Assembly: GCA_948567375.1 (NCBI GenBank)
Contig: OX419756.1
Coordinates: 41,802,333-41,866,332 of the forward strand
Reading direction: 5' to 3'
DNA from: Lunularia cruciata
Taxonomy: Eukaryota > Streptophyta > Marchantiopsida > Lunulariales > Lunulariaceae
Length of the DNA stretch: 64,000 nucleotides
Below the pieces are notes generated by a model. That model was not told where the DNA came from. It did no database searches and saw only the letters and a program-made list of their open reading frames with translations. Below are positions 21,891 through 35,591 of the stretch, piece after piece. Each line of letters opens with the position of its first letter. Positions within the stretch are counted from its first letter, which is position 1. The translations under genes were made by a program, and so were the position numbers.

Positions 21891-24300
21891 CTTCCCACTC
21901 TCTTAGTGGAAGAAGGCTTGAAAGTGATAGTGTAGATACTCTATGAACCTCCTCTAGTCCATCACCATAGGGGCTATCTCCTAGTAAGCAAGAATCAATT
22001 CTTCCATAGCTTGTAATACCAATCCAAACACATGAACAACCCACATTGACAATGGTGGATAGTTCAAGCGGGTTTGGTAGGTCCTCTTGAACTTTGTCCC
22101 AAATAAGTTACCTCTTCTTGTGGAACCTATGTGTCTTCTCTTTTTCATGAATGATTTTGAGTTGTGCTTGGAATCATTGGAGTACTCTCTACCTCTAACA
22201 CCACCTAAGAGCATGATGCGACATTTTCCCCTTATTTTGCTTATTTAGCCACCATTGCTTTGGTAGCCACTACATTCTTGGTAGCAATAGTTGGTTTTGC
22301 AAACAAGTTGTCCACATCCATGGAAACTTTTTTCCTTGAGCGCTTACAGTTTTCTACTTTCAAGAGCCTTCTCTTATCAATGGATTTTCCTTCACCCAAC
22401 TGATATGGCATTTCTTGGCTATAATTGAGTATTGGTTATTGTGATTGAGTTGCCACCCATTGTTCTTCAAAGTGGCAAGACAATCGGAACTTACATTATC
22501 TCCACTTTTAGTCTTGGCATCAGGGGATGACTGTTCTTCCACAAATGGGAAATCAAGATATCTTCCTCTTCATCCTCCGGAGTTCTCCCCTCTGGAGCAA
22601 GTATTGTTGGTATCTCTGGCTCTATTTCTGCAATGGGGATGGATTGCATTTCCATGCTTGGTTTTGCATCACCTCCCTCCCAATTGGAGGATAATTCTAT
22701 CTTGGAGAATGAGATTTTGTACTATGGGAGTGATTATCCTACAATTGGGGATAATTCTTCCTCCCTCTCCTCATGCATTGGTATAGTGCTAGGAGTACAA
22801 TGTGAATTTTGGTCATTTCCCTAGCTTCTTCATCTAAATTCTTCATCCAAATGGGAATCACTTGTCTGAAGAGTCCACAACTTGGGGATTAGGCTTGTGT
22901 CTCTTTGTGGATTGCATTGTTACCATGGTTGTCCTTTGATTTTTGGTGCTCACCCCAATAGTCTTGGCAATCTTAATCCACTTTTTGGTCTCCGGTACTT
23001 TAGTACTGCCTTCTTGTATTTCTTGATTTCCTTCTTGTATTGGGGTTGAGCGTAATAATAGTGCATTGCAAAGAGCTTCTTCTCTTCCGTCCACAAAAAC
23101 TTCATTCTAATGTAAAAGTATAGGAAAATTGGAGAGAGGAAAGTGTTCTCTCCATTCCTTTGCAATTGTTCAATCAATTCACAAGTTTGAAGTTAGAAAA
23201 TCTTTGCCTAGTCCATAGGTCTCCCCTTAGGTAATAGTTGGAAGAAGGTAGCTTGCACACTTTTGACATAACTAGTCTGTGTTGGCTTGAAGATCTTCAT
23301 GAGTGAGGTCACTATGGTACACCTAATAGGATCATTATACCCATTCACTATCCAACGATTCCCCATCTTCTTGGATTTGAGCAAGGCTTCAATTTTCTTG
23401 TCATGTCTTCCACTGCTCAAGGCCACTCCTAGTTGAGGTCCATTGCTCTACGCATTGAACTGGACCCAAGAACCTTTTGCCAATGTTCTTTGGTCCAAGC
23501 AAACATATTGTACCGCAAGTCAATAAATTCAAATTCTTCTACTCCTTGATCTTCAAAATCATTGTGAGATAAGTGATGTCACACATCCACAGAAAAAATT
23601 GTAAATGATTTGAGTTGAGATACTAGACATAATAATAATGTGCACATTTCTCTACCTTTGGAGAGTAGAATGGGAATTAGATGGCTATCTTCTCTTCTTT
23701 GATGACATTGTGTTGTCCAAAGTTTCCAATTGTCTCACCATTTTGCCTTTTGCCATTTATACTCTTAGTCTCAATCACCCTCTCACATGGTCTCTTATGC
23801 TAACTTGAAAATCTCTACTTCACCGCAATGCAAGTTTGTTCTAATAAGCATTCACAATTCTACCTTCACTAAATCTTGGAGGTGGTGCAAATTCTATTGA
23901 CTTAACCTTACTCCTTCACAAGGTTGGGTACTTATACTTGGAAACGACTTGTTTCAGAATTTTAGCAAGCATTAGTGGTGAAACATCATTGTTCTCACAT
24001 GTGTGAAGCATCACAAGGACTGATGTGTAATGATATCAGTTCTTTGTCCCATGTGGCAATTTCTTGCTCGTGTGAATGCCAATGCAAATGACTGACCAAC
24101 TACTAATGGTTGACATGGAAAATTGTACTCATGACCAACTTGCCTCACTCTGATGGTCTCAAGGTAGTCCCACTCCGATGGTCACTCCATCCAATAACTA
24201 AACACATAGTTATAGTGTTTTCTTGATAGTTGGAGTAGAATCAATAAATCTTATCTACCAACACTATTCTCATCTAAGTGCTTAACTTATTACAAAGAAA
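21891..24300 (-). other. Coding-like minus-strand remnant, family unknown
   Basis: Minus-strand short frames with coding-like, lysine-rich composition occur at 22360-22542, 22858-23177 and 23208-23426 (for example IRMKFLWTEEKKLFAMHYYY and KKWIKIAKTIGVSTKNQ). No domain is recognised. The stretch lies next to the LTR end at 21669-21890 and could be the inside of that element, but this is a guess from position only. It is broken. Confidence 0.3.
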
Positions 24301-25301
24301 AAGGAAAAAATTAATCTTCACAAGTGTGTTACCACACTATCACCACTTAGAATTTTAGTTTCACTTTTATGTAGTACGCTGCAATGAGTGACACTCACTT
24401 CTTTTGGGAGTAGTTCTTGTCCAAGAGGTTAAATGCATACAACAGACAAACCGTGACACTTTTTATTCAATTCCAGCCATTTCCAACCCCTTGTTCTCAA
24501 AGGAATAAATTATTCTTATCAATTATACTATTAATGCGTAGACACTCCTTGTCACAACTTGTTTCATTTAGGCATTTTAGATAAGATTTAAAGTTTAAGT
24601 TTATGTCACAAACATGAGTTTCAAATCTAAAATGACAAGATTCTCATCATAACTTATATATCTATAGAGTTGAGATAGTGTATTTCTTTTATTGATATAC
24701 TTATTTATATTTTGTAGAAGTATTATGAATTGCAAAGAGATATGGCTCCTTTTTCAATCTCACAATTATTTTTAGTTGAAAATTTTAGATTGGCATATTT
24801 TTATTTGAGTATATTGGATTGAAAGTTTACTGAAGCTAGTTAAGCCTAAAAATTTGCATAATGACTGTCTTCATTAGTTAAAATATTGATCATTATTCTC
24901 AAATGCAACCTATTATATGGATGTTTGCAAGAAGAAAAATTAATGAATTTCTATACTTAGTTTGCATAAGATGTTTTGAGTGAAATGTCTAATTTTTATC
25001 CATTAGATAATATAATGGTTAAATAATTATAGATTAATCTTTTATAAAATTATACTTGTTAGTTTTTACTACATATAACATTAATATGATATATTAAATC
25101 CAATAATGTCATGAAATTAATGGGCTATAAAGTGTTGACAAATCTTTTGAGGAATTGAAATTTTCGATATGAAAGTTAATTCATAACTTTTCGTTAAATG
25201 AGTCTATATGGACCTCAAGTATCAAAAATAGATTTATATTTTTCAGGTGGAGTTCATTTCCATTCGACTCATAATATATACCTTCTCTTTTATCATCTGC
25301 G
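24301..25301. other. AT-rich spacer between the two duplication copies
   Basis: Nothing recognised: AT-rich, no long frames. The homology of copy B with copy A begins at about 25302. Confidence 0.6.
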
Positions 25302-26083
25302 TTTGTTCTCTTAAATTTTAGTCTTCGATAATATTATTGGAACAAGAATGAGAACAAAGGAGTCAATGATCACATGGTCGTAAAATAATACATCCATATT
25401 ATTTTTAAGTATCATTACACTGATTTTAAGTGTTTCTATCATGTTGTATTAGACTCTTTCGTTATGTTAGATGAATATTGAGTGCATCAAGTTATTTACT
25501 TAGTGCACAAAGATGGACATATTTAATCTACATGTTTGCTTAGAGAATAGTTTCTCTTTATTTTGAACATGATAAAAATACAATCTTATGAATAAATTTA
25601 TGATTCAATCATTGGAATAACAAGAGAGCATCTCACTTGAGTATTGGAGGTTCAATTTCAGCAATGGTCAATGAAAGTAGTGGTATATTAAGATGAATCA
25701 AATAGCATTTATTATCATATTGCTTTCAATATGGTCCAAAATTGATTAGTAGAATCAATTGATTACTTGGTCTAGCTAGCTGTTGCTTCATAGCAAGAAG
25801 ATATCTAATTATGGATCTTGTGATTGAGCCTGCCAATAAAAGTTCAGAAAAAAATTTCTCCTTATCATTAAAAGCTAACTCTTCGAGAGTGGTAGTTTTG
25901 GTGTTTGTAGCAGTCTGGAAAGTTAAGGAATGATGGTCTAGATAGTTTCTGAAAGAGCATAGCGGAACGAATAAATAAATAAATAAATATAGAGAGATAA
26001 TTTATTTATAATTTTTTGGGGAGACTAAAGTGGTGGATTAGATTTTGAAACAATTATTTTTTTCAAATTATTTCCTTGCAGAT

Positions 26084-26638
26084 TGTCATGCCATTTGTAG
26101 TTCCGCATCTAGATGCTCGGACACTGGAGTTCCAGTGATGGTAGTTAGAGTTATTCTAGCTATTTCTCAGGGACTACTTTCCGACGGTTAGATTTCGTGT
26201 TCGGGGTACTAACTTCACGGTGGGGCACACCGTCACTTTGCACCGTTTGCACCGTCGAGTGTGCCGTCAGCGGGACCGTTAGGGTTTCAGTGCTAGCTCG
26301 AGTCCAAGGGGTATAGTTTCGAAGTGAGCTCCAGAGAGCTCACTTCTCTGATGTTGAGCCTTCGAGTTCCTGGCTATGGTGGACAGAGGCCGGCGAGCGT
26401 CACCTGGATTCTCTATGCTTGAGTGGGTGTGGCTTGACTGTAATCAGTGCCCAGTTGTTGGCAGTTTATAGAGTGACAGATCAAGTACTGATCTGAGTTG
26501 AGTTGAGTTGAGAGTGTTAAGCAATCTGATTATTGTGGCACTTTAGAGTCTATGTATGACTTATGTGTGAGTTGTGCTTTTATAGTGTATGATGTTGACA
26601 GCGATGTATGTTGTGTAGCGATGTATATACGCACGACA
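26084..26638 (+). mobile_element. Solo LTR of the old Ty3 family, copy B only
   Basis: A 555-bp block beginning TGTCATGCC and ending ACGACA, flanked by the 4-bp duplication agat (26080-26083 and 26639-26642). Copy A has the uninterrupted site ccttgcagattaatacc near 1409-1425. The block aligns end to end with the 3' LTR at 60835-61388, so it is a solo LTR of the methyltransferase-bearing Ty3 family. It inserted after the segmental duplication, unless it was precisely lost from A. Confidence 0.9.
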
Positions 26639-27343
26639 AGATTAATACCTCCAATTTCTTTATTCTATTTTTTTTCCTTTTTGTTACCTTCGTTCTTTCC
26701 CGGCCGACTTTTTCATCTAGCTCACTATCTGCTTTTTGTGTTCAGAAAAGACTTCTATTGTTGGTGCAGAGGCTATTATATACAGTATACCATTCCTTAG
26801 TATTTTATCCACTCATTTTGTGCTATATACAGCTTAAGTATACTCCATTCATCTTTCTTCACTTGTGTTTATCCTTGAATCCAAATGTTTAGAAAATTAG
26901 GTATCGATATAACATATCAGCACTGCCATACAGATATTTAACTCTTACTCTCTAAATCACTTTTACTCTACAAAAACACTTTCATTTCATTACATTCTCA
27001 CAAGTGCATCAATTGTGATACATTGAATCCGTTTTCATTAGCATTCTTAGATCGTGTATTTCTTTCACTATTTCCTTTGCTTTAAACATCAACCAGCATA
27101 TCATATTTCCTCACTTACTATAATTTATTTCTTCAACCCTACATACACATTTGTACTACTCCTTTATGATAAATTTCACTTATTGTGCAGATTTACTAAT
27201 CTTAATATCTTTATTCCGATGGCTACTCAATTATTTATTATATTAATGGAACCTTGTACTCATCATCCAGTTATCTCGTCGATCCTACTTGCTATAGTGC
27301 TCGTAACGAACTGTCTTTTGAGCGAAGGCCAAATTCAAAGCAT

Positions 27344-27653
27344 AGCCCTCTAAATTTTGCCTTCGGATTATCAACGTCCAAAATGACCATTTTGGGGTCC
27401 ACCCAAATTCGCATAACGGAACCCCGAGTTTCGAGATGGATTGAAAGAACACCACATACAAATGGAAAATCGTTCGATCCAAAGAAACGAAAATAAATCT
27501 CTCTTCTGTGCATTACCACTCCTAATTCGACTACCCCTTCATCCCGGCGCATTTGAAGGCAACGGAACATACTCTTCAGTTGCGAAAGATATGGAAAGAG
27601 TGAGAAGTCAAGATACAAGCAATATGGTTTCAATGCGAATTATGGGATTTTAA
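27344..27653 (+). pseudogene. Unrecognised frame, copy B partner
   Basis: Counterpart of the 102-codon frame at 2143-2451. A one-base insertion near 27420 (four C where copy A has three) splits it. The second part, from 27441, is open to the same stop and ends in the same residues (VSMRIMGF). Several substitutions change amino acids, so there is no sign of purifying selection. Function unknown. Confidence 0.3.
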
Positions 27654-29322
27654 AATGATTTTTATAAATCGTAACAGATGACGATCTGATAGAATAAAAT
27701 ACCACGAATACATAACTAGAAATCCATAAATCTTTTTGTATTCAGTTTATTCTCTCTAGTTATGAAGCTTTTATATTGTTCTTCTTTGATTTTAAGATAT
27801 TTGCTACAGGTTTTATGATCTGGTTTACTTCTGGTAGTCTCGATAAAACATTTCATAAAGTTTTGCTATGAGGTATCTCACTTCTGTAGTATTTTCAGAA
27901 AATGCGTATTTGACACGTGCAATCTCCCGTTCCCAGTACCTTGAAAATTCCAACCATGTTCAAAACTCACCGATGTAGTTGGTAAAGAGCGAACAATCCG
28001 GGTCAACGTTGCACGGATCTACCTGGTTTAGTGATAAGGTGTACAATCTGTACGGTCAAAATGAATTCCATCGGGGCTAGCCAAATCTATAAAGTCATAG
28101 GCGTAAAGGGTATATACTTAAAATCTCTCCTTGTATGGTTTGATGGTTTTCCATGCTTCTTGTTTTCTAGGCGATTTTTTTTTTAATAGAAAATTGGAAC
28201 ATATATGCTTTCGTAAGTATTGAAAGTGAATTAAAATATATGATATATATAAATCAAAGATAAAATAAAATAAATATAGTCTAAATAATAATTTATTTAA
28301 AAAATAAATTTTGGATATCATAATCTTAATTTTCTGGTAAATTTATGATCTATTTAATAATAATATATTATCTGTTTTGAAACTATCAAAATTAAAGACG
28401 GTAAAGAAAAAGAGATATATAAACCAGGTCAAGAAATATTGAGACTAGAGCGCTAACTGCACATTGTTTAATTTTCAAAAAATAAAAAAATAACCTTATT
28501 CACATATTTGCCATTAAAATAATGTACAGGTGATATGTAACATCAGGGACTTTGGATATCTCCAAAAGAAGCAATTAAATCCGGAGTCTATACATTACTC
28601 TAGTATAGAATATGTATTCTCGCTAGTATATTACATATTTATTTACAACATAATAAGACGTGGATCGCACCCTGATATAAACTGTACAATTAGTTTTTAA
28701 TCGAAAGCTAAAGTTCACTAATTATATGTGTTGTATATAAAACAAGAAGATATATTTTAAAAGTGAGTTCAAGAACTATATATTTACTTTTTTACTATAT
28801 TCTATACCTTAATAGATTCTAAAGTTATTCTCCCTTGTCTCCTGAAATCTATGGTTTTTATAACATTATACTTGTAGACAGGGCGGACTACATGGATTGT
28901 TAGCGCCCGATATCGGATAAGGGACCAGAAGGGGCTAACAAGAAGGATGGAACTATTGGCGCACGATATTTAGGAGGTCGTACATGCTACGCCTGTGTGC
29001 AGGCCAAAATCGCTCACTGGTCTCTATTCTGAGGATGACGTCCAGAAGACCTTCAGTGGGAGAGGAGAGGAGATGTCCATACACATGTCACGGTGCAGTA
29101 TGGAGAAAAGTACTCTATTTCCTTCGATCGTTATCCAGTCAGATAGAATTTTGTAATCTGATTGGTAGGCTCCACCCGAACGCAGTGGATGTTTTCTCGG
29201 ACCCTAGAACTCCAGCTTGCTGACAAGACATTGCCACCACACTCCAGCTCGTCTTCTAGATGGATGTATTTTTCAACGCGCCTCTCCATCTCGGGGAAGA
29301 GAATCGTCTAATTCTGTCCTAC
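27654..29322. other. Duplicated AT-rich DNA, no gene recognised
   Basis: Collinear with 2452-4160 of copy A. Conserved GC-richer island at 28880-29290; no domain recognised. Confidence 0.5.
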
Positions 29323-29437
29323 TATCGATTGTATTGGAGTTTAGTTCCATTTTATCTATTTTGTCTCACCCTTGTACGACTTGATGGGGTTTTCCCATCC
29401 TGTGTATTTTACGCGGTCGCCTGTTCTATTCTATTTT
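29323..29437 (+). mobile_element. LINE 3' tail insertion, copy B only
   Basis: About 115 bp absent from the matching place in copy A (near 4165). It contains ttttgtctcacccttgtac and 'ttgatggggttttccc', the 3' tail of the LINEs at 6933-10462 and 41765-43255, on the plus strand. Flanks ttctgtcctact and ttctattttact may be a worn 12-bp target duplication. It looks like a strongly 5'-truncated LINE insertion after the duplication. Confidence 0.6.
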
Positions 29438-30589
29438 ACTCGATGAACCTCAAAAAGAGGTATTTTCTTTCCGAATATAGACACGAACTATGGTAGCCTT
29501 CAAAACTGCAAGCGAATGCAAAATAGTTTACAGAAAATCTATGCATCCCGATCCATTTTAAAAAAAGAATTACTTTGAAAATTCTACTATAATAATATAT
29601 ATGGTTTTGACAGATATAAGTAACATTGAGTTCGATCTGGATAAGTGATCACATCTTCCCATTCGTGAGACGTGTTTGCGAGCCCACAGGCCCCGCGATG
29701 ACGTGGAGATTCAGATTCTCCTTAGAACAGAGCTGAAAAACTGATTCTCGATACAAGATCAGATAGTTTCGGACAACAAAATTTGCTCGATAATAAAACA
29801 CTTCAAACAACCGAAAAGTGATTGTAAAGTTCAAATCGCGATCCTAGGTTACAGGCTATCTCATATTCATAAAAGTTAATATACAAACCTTGAAACAAAT
29901 GACACTGTGTCTTATTTGAATTTGGATGTTTTAATTAGCTCTTGAGCAACAATAGCTGAGAAGTATTGTGAAAGTTGCCAAATCTTTTCCATGCGAATCA
30001 TTTATATAATTCTTGTACTGGTGAAGGATTCAAGATGCAATGCTCCAAATTATACAAATCATTTCGTGATGTACATGTGCCCCATATGGAGTAACTTATC
30101 ATTATATTAGGTGGTTTCAGATCTAGCGTTTATGGGTTCCGTAAATATCCGCAAAAAAGAGTTTATAGACCGTCTATCGTGCACGGGAGACATGGGGTCT
30201 TTATTGTTAAAATTCTATAAAAGTTCCTTAGTCTATATTATGGATAATCTAAAACGTGACTTGTGTGTTTTTTTGGGGTTATGGTATTGCTCACAAAATT
30301 GCTTGTTGTAAATTTGAAAAATTAAATTCTTCTGAAAATGCTGTAAACCTTGAAATTTTATAGGATGATTCCATTACTTATCAATTCTTCTCTATCACTA
30401 TCCATATAACCTTTTATAGCTATCAATACTTTTCTATGGGTACCCATATCATTTCTTTTGGATGTTCTGTTAGTATCCGCCGACCTTAAATATGAAAGCC
30501 CCCTGTTGTTCTTCGGATTCCTACATCCCTTGACCTTCATTGACATTCTTTCAATCCAGAGGATCAACAAATACTAGACAACGCCGCCG
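29438..30589. other. Duplicated AT-rich DNA, no gene recognised
   Basis: Collinear with about 4166-5329 of copy A; only short chance frames. Confidence 0.5.
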
Positions 30590-30690
30590 GGTGTGAAAAC
30601 TAGAAGGATGGGAAGACCCCATCCTACAAGAACCCTACAAGAAAAAGACATAAGGGTAAAATGGGGCTAAGCAATATTTTACAAGTAGTA
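30590..30690 (-). mobile_element. LINE 3' tail fragment, copy B
   Basis: Partner of the fragment at 5330-5425, with the block 'gatgggaagaccccatc' followed by 'gtaaaatggggctaagc', the reverse complement of the LINE 3' tail. It is shared by both copies and therefore older than the duplication. Confidence 0.5.
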
Positions 30691-30837
30691 GAATCTATAC
30701 TTCACTACTTTAAATAATGCCAAGTAGCAAATTCGCTTTATAATGGCCATATGCACTAAACTTAAAAAGGTCAATAGCTTTCCACAATCTGAGTCTCCTT
30801 CAAATAGGAATGGGATTCTAGTTCAGGTGTTGAGATT

Positions 30838-31010
30838 AAAGTCCACTAGTTGAGTATAGAGTGTGGCACTTTTTTCATGATCTATTCTGCCAACGGAGAT
30901 TACGTATAATTACAATATTGTGAGAGTCCAGTAGTAGTTCAGCATTGAGTGTGGTATTTTTCACGATTAATTCTGCTGTCGGGGATCAAATATAATATAA
31001 TATTGTGACA
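30838..31010 (+). repeat. Imperfect tandem duplication, copy B partner
   Basis: Same two-unit structure as 5578-5735. Unit two keeps the segment cacgattaattctgc that copy A lost. An (AT) run follows at about 31014-31030. Confidence 0.6.
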
Positions 31011-32124
31011 TTGCTATATATATATATATATCTTCTAAAAATTTAAAATAAATCAATTTATGATTATTTTTATTATGAAAGTTTTAATTCTAGTCTCAAA
31101 CAAAACATGGATTATGCAAATTAGATTTAATTCCTAAGCTTAATATGGTATAGATGAATAAGGATTCAATTTTTTAAAGATATATGCAAATATATATCAA
31201 TTGTAAAGAGGTATAAAAATGACAATGCATGTATTCGTAATTTATTGACTAAAGTCATGCAAACTGAATAATATAAGTAACTGAATGTTCAGCTGCTTAA
31301 GCTGTAGTAGCCAGTCTAAAAGAGACTCTAACTCTTAAATTAAGAAAGTTTCAAATTATTTAGAGGTTATATTTTTGTTTGAAGTATGTCAATACGTTAT
31401 ATGGATCTGAAGATCAATATAGCTACAAATAATATGCTATCCTTTCTTGGTCTCAAATCTACATGGAATCTTTTAGTATACGCAACAAAAATTTCAAATT
31501 TTCTCTATCAATCGTAATTATAAAACATGATGATAATATTTACATTGATGCTCGGGAATTTTTGATTGTATTAGCTCAATAACTTAAGAATACCAGTCCA
31601 ATTTGTGTGGCAAGGTAGTTATCTGAAACTAAGAATTTAATTATGATAAACTATGTTGACTTGATTATCAGAAGGGCAAATTTTCTAATTAAAATATGCA
31701 TATAAAAATTCGAATTTTAATTTTGAGGTTCTATAAATTATACTATTGCACTGAAATTTTAAAATTTATTTTATAATATTAAATTTTAATTGGTGTAAAA
31801 TTAATCACATTTAAATAACTAGAGTTAAATTAAGTAGATATATAGAAATAAAAAAGCAATCCTTACTTGAATTAAAATATTAAAAAACAATAAAAGGTTT
31901 ACATGAGATATTTAATTTAAAACATTATAAAATAGAAATGAACTCTAGTGAATAGAAGAGAAATTATACGAGAAAATCATAATGTTTGCATGTTAGAGGT
32001 GAAAAACATTTTTGTAAGTTTTTATTTGAATCAGATTTAATTTATTGTTATTTTAAAATATAAATAGAATATAATTTTCTCTTGAGCCATAAAAGAAATT
32101 AAATTTCTCTCATATATTTTTTGA
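31011..32124. other. AT-rich stretch without a recognised gene
   Basis: Partner of 5736-6932; nothing recognised. Confidence 0.6.
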
Positions 32125-33266
32125 TTTTTGACTTGCCAAAAGGATTTAAGATATGAGAGAAAAGGACAACTGCATAGAAAACACAAAGGATGGGAAGACC
32201 CCATCAAGCCATACAATGGTGAGACAAAATAGGTAAAATGGGGCTAAGCCCCAATAGAGTCTATATGAGAAATCTGCCCTATTGCACCTAAGATATTTGA
32301 GCTATGCAAGTCGTACAATCTACAAACAATTGGAGCATCCAAAGAAGCCTCACCTAGTGTGATTGCTCTCCTATGGATTGCAGCAACCATTGGCCCCTAT
32401 AGAGCAATGGACACATTCTGTCTAAATTATGGTACAAAGTATGAGAGAGAGTGGTACCCTTGACGCCCAACATGATAAGCTCTCATGCACTCCTTGACAA
32501 ATGTGTGTCCATCATTCCATTTAACTCCAAGGCTAGAGGAACAAAGAGGTGACCTTGTTGCACACCCCTATACTTGGAGACCTTGCAAGTTGTTGCTGCA
32601 CTCGTTGTTGCTGCAAGGGGATGGGTAATCACTCCCTCCAAAACTATATAATGTGTTGGATCCTTAACCATGACATCTGCTGCTATCAATTGATCATCTC
32701 GGACCAAGTATAGGTGTGCCTTGACACATGTCATATGCAAAGCATACCAATGCTCTCTCCAAGCCAAGTATCCACTCTCTTGTGGCATAGCAAACACTAT
32801 GTCCATAAAAGCATCATGGGTAACTATCCTTTGTCCTCCAAAGGACACCGTGTCATATGGACCAATGTTGCATCTAGTGTAGAACCACACTCAAGTGAGT
32901 AATGAAGATACATATGGGTGGACCAAACCTAGGCAAAATCTCATCATTGTAGAGAAAGTAGCTGGTGCAAGTTGGAATGCCCTAATGCATGGTCACACTA
33001 GGATCCAAGAGCCTACAACCTTGCCGGCGTAAGAGCAAAGATGTGCTCTAGTAGCATGAGGAATGGACGAGTCAACTAAGAGAGAATGTGGCGTATGTTG
33101 ACAATGTCACCCCATCAAGGAAGATTGTAAACCTCTAGTCCAATCTGACAATAGTGAAGCAAAAGACGGAAAGTCCTTGCATGCATGTGGAGAGATTATC
33201 TCTTGTTTGCCGAAATAACATCTAGAGAGAAAAGGATCACTCCTTCACCTTTACCATGTAAGTCTC

Positions 33267-33308
33267 CATTTTGTGGTTGTTGATAGGCCTATCAACAACC
33301 ACAAAATG
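33267..33308. repeat. Perfect 42-bp spacerless palindrome
   Basis: Arms 33267-33287 and 33288-33308 are exact reverse complements with no spacer, centred on ggcc. The matching place in copy A (about 8040-8075) is not palindromic, so the event is specific to copy B. Confidence 0.9.
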
Positions 33309-34866
33309 AGAGGAAAGTAAGGGTGCCAAGAGAGCACAACTACCCACAAATGCTATAAGTGCCATCTCTTCCATAGATAGCAAGCATACTCCTCCACATG
33401 AGATTGGTAGAGACGTCTGTCTACGTGCCAAATCCCTTGTCACACACTCAATTGGCCTTGGTCCAATAATATCACCAAAGAATCCCATAATCATCTTATC
33501 AAAGGCTCCCAACCATGATAGGAAGGACAAGGAGAAGGGAACCATGTAGAGTAGGTAAGTCGTTCAATGAGAAATACTAGATGAGAGTATACCAAATGCC
33601 ACCTATGGATCTCCTAGTAACGGAAGGTCATCCACATAGAGAACATCCTTTGCATAAGAAGCATGTGACACAATCCTTGGATCCTAATGGCACTCCAAGA
33701 ACACATAGTCCATCTAGAGATGTGATACACCCCTTTGGAAGCTCAAGGTGTGGAAGGATACCTAAAGAGGACCATGCCATACACTTTGACAGCTTGACTC
33801 TCAAGCCTACTAGATGTAGCTTGGTAGTCAAGTGGTCAAAGGCCTGCCTATACTGATCTACAAGGCCCATGATGTGTGTACCATTGAAATACATAACTTG
33901 TTATGGCAAAAGTAATAGAGAAGAGAGCTCTAAAGTGAGCCATGGCAAATAAGGGTCCCCCGAAAGAATCTCCTTGACGTGTATAGCTGACTCCAAGATT
34001 GTTACTCCTTCTTGTGAATTACCATGTTGGTAGTAAAGGGAAGTAGGAGAGCCATAAAAAGACCGCACAAAAAGAATAAGACTTGCCAAGGATCCACCAA
34101 CTTCCCTAAGTTCTCTAAAGATGGATGCTAGTGAGACGCTATTAAAAGCATTTTCAACATCCATCTATAAGATGACCTACTCCGGATGGATATCTAGGAG
34201 TGCCCTAATGCCTAGAGATATAACCTCACATCCTCTAGGTATAGCTACGCAAAACTGATGTGGATTGAGGTGTTGTAAAAAATGAGAATGATGCTGAAAG
34301 ACAATGGTATGACTGACCAAATGCAAAAAGATCTCTCCAACAGCAATTGGTCTAATGCACTCTATGTCCTTCTCCATCATGAGAAGTTAAATAGCACTTA
34401 ACACTTGACTAATAGACGTAGGAATGTCTCCTCTTGTTATGGATGCAACCACCTGAAACAACTTGGCAAAACCACTAGAACAATCATCTGCCCGAAAGCA
34501 ATCTCTAAGATGCTCATATACCATCCCTAACAAGCCTCTTGAGTAAAAGCAAGGCGCAATGCACAATGCTTGTTCAAAAAGTGACCTATCAAGACATAAA
34601 GGTTACTTAGGTTTATAATCTAAGACCTCTAGTGGTAATCCCTCTCACGCCATAAGATATAGTGAGCATAGGGAAAAAATAGTCTCATCAATAAGACTAG
34701 CCAAAGACAAGGGGTGTAGCGCTCATGCTCCTCTACTAAACTCTCCTGCTTGAATCAATATCCTACACCGTTGTAATCGAGTGGACTCTATGGTATCCTA
34801 TGAAAAACCTATCTCCCAAAATGTGCAAGCTTAACAAACTCCTCTTGAAGGGCCGCCCAATCTCTC

Positions 34867-35591
34867 TGTAATACTCCGAGGACAAGAGAAGAGATAAAAC
34901 ACAGATTGCACACTCAAACATTTGATGCCCAAAGGGAGCACCTTCTCTTTATTATATAGACAAAGAGGATCTCCTCCAAGGAAGCTCCACCATAGGATTA
35001 GGGACACAGATAGGTGACATGTCAGCAAGCTCCACCCTTGGATTACTTACTTGGATGGGTCACCTGTCTGGTCTAGGTCCTATCTGGTTGGTCAAACAAG
35101 CTTTGACCAGAGGGACTCTTCCTATAGGAATCTCAAAATCACGTGCGTAAGGTACCATTGGAAAGCTCTCGACGAGACAAAGCAGTGGGGAGGGAAGGCC
35201 ATTTTTTCCTCCGTTGGCCTAATTGTGCACATTTTCAAGGCCTAATTCATCCGTTTAGGCCTCCAAAATTGCCTTCAAAGATTTTAGGCATATTTCGGTT
35301 CCTACTCTATTAGTAGAAGTCCCCTTTTGGTGATACCTATTTCTGATCTGTTTAGTCCATCACGTGTAACATCCTTCCAGATGTTACCAAACCAATTCTC
35401 ACCTTTAAATCATATGTCTAACTATTGGTTCTAAGGTTCTCAAGTCTATTTTGGTTTCTGCCCTATTAGTAGAAGTACTCTTTTGGTGATACTTCTATCT
35501 GATCTATTTTGACCATCATGTATAACATCATTCTAGATGTTACCAAACCAAATTTCACATCTAGATCATATGGCTAACACTTGGTATTACA
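34867..35591 (+). mobile_element. Solo LTR of the TGTAATAC family
   Basis: A 725-bp block starting TGTAATACTCC and ending GGTATTACA, flanked by the 5-bp duplication ctctc (34862-34866 and 35592-35596). The LINE of copy A has the intact site caatctctcactcag near 9590-9605. Inside, an approximately 145-bp segment is duplicated in tandem (about 35283-35430 and 35445-35585). A TATA-like ttattatatag lies at about 34952. It is the same family as the LTR end at 21669-21890, in the opposite orientation. Confidence 0.85.
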
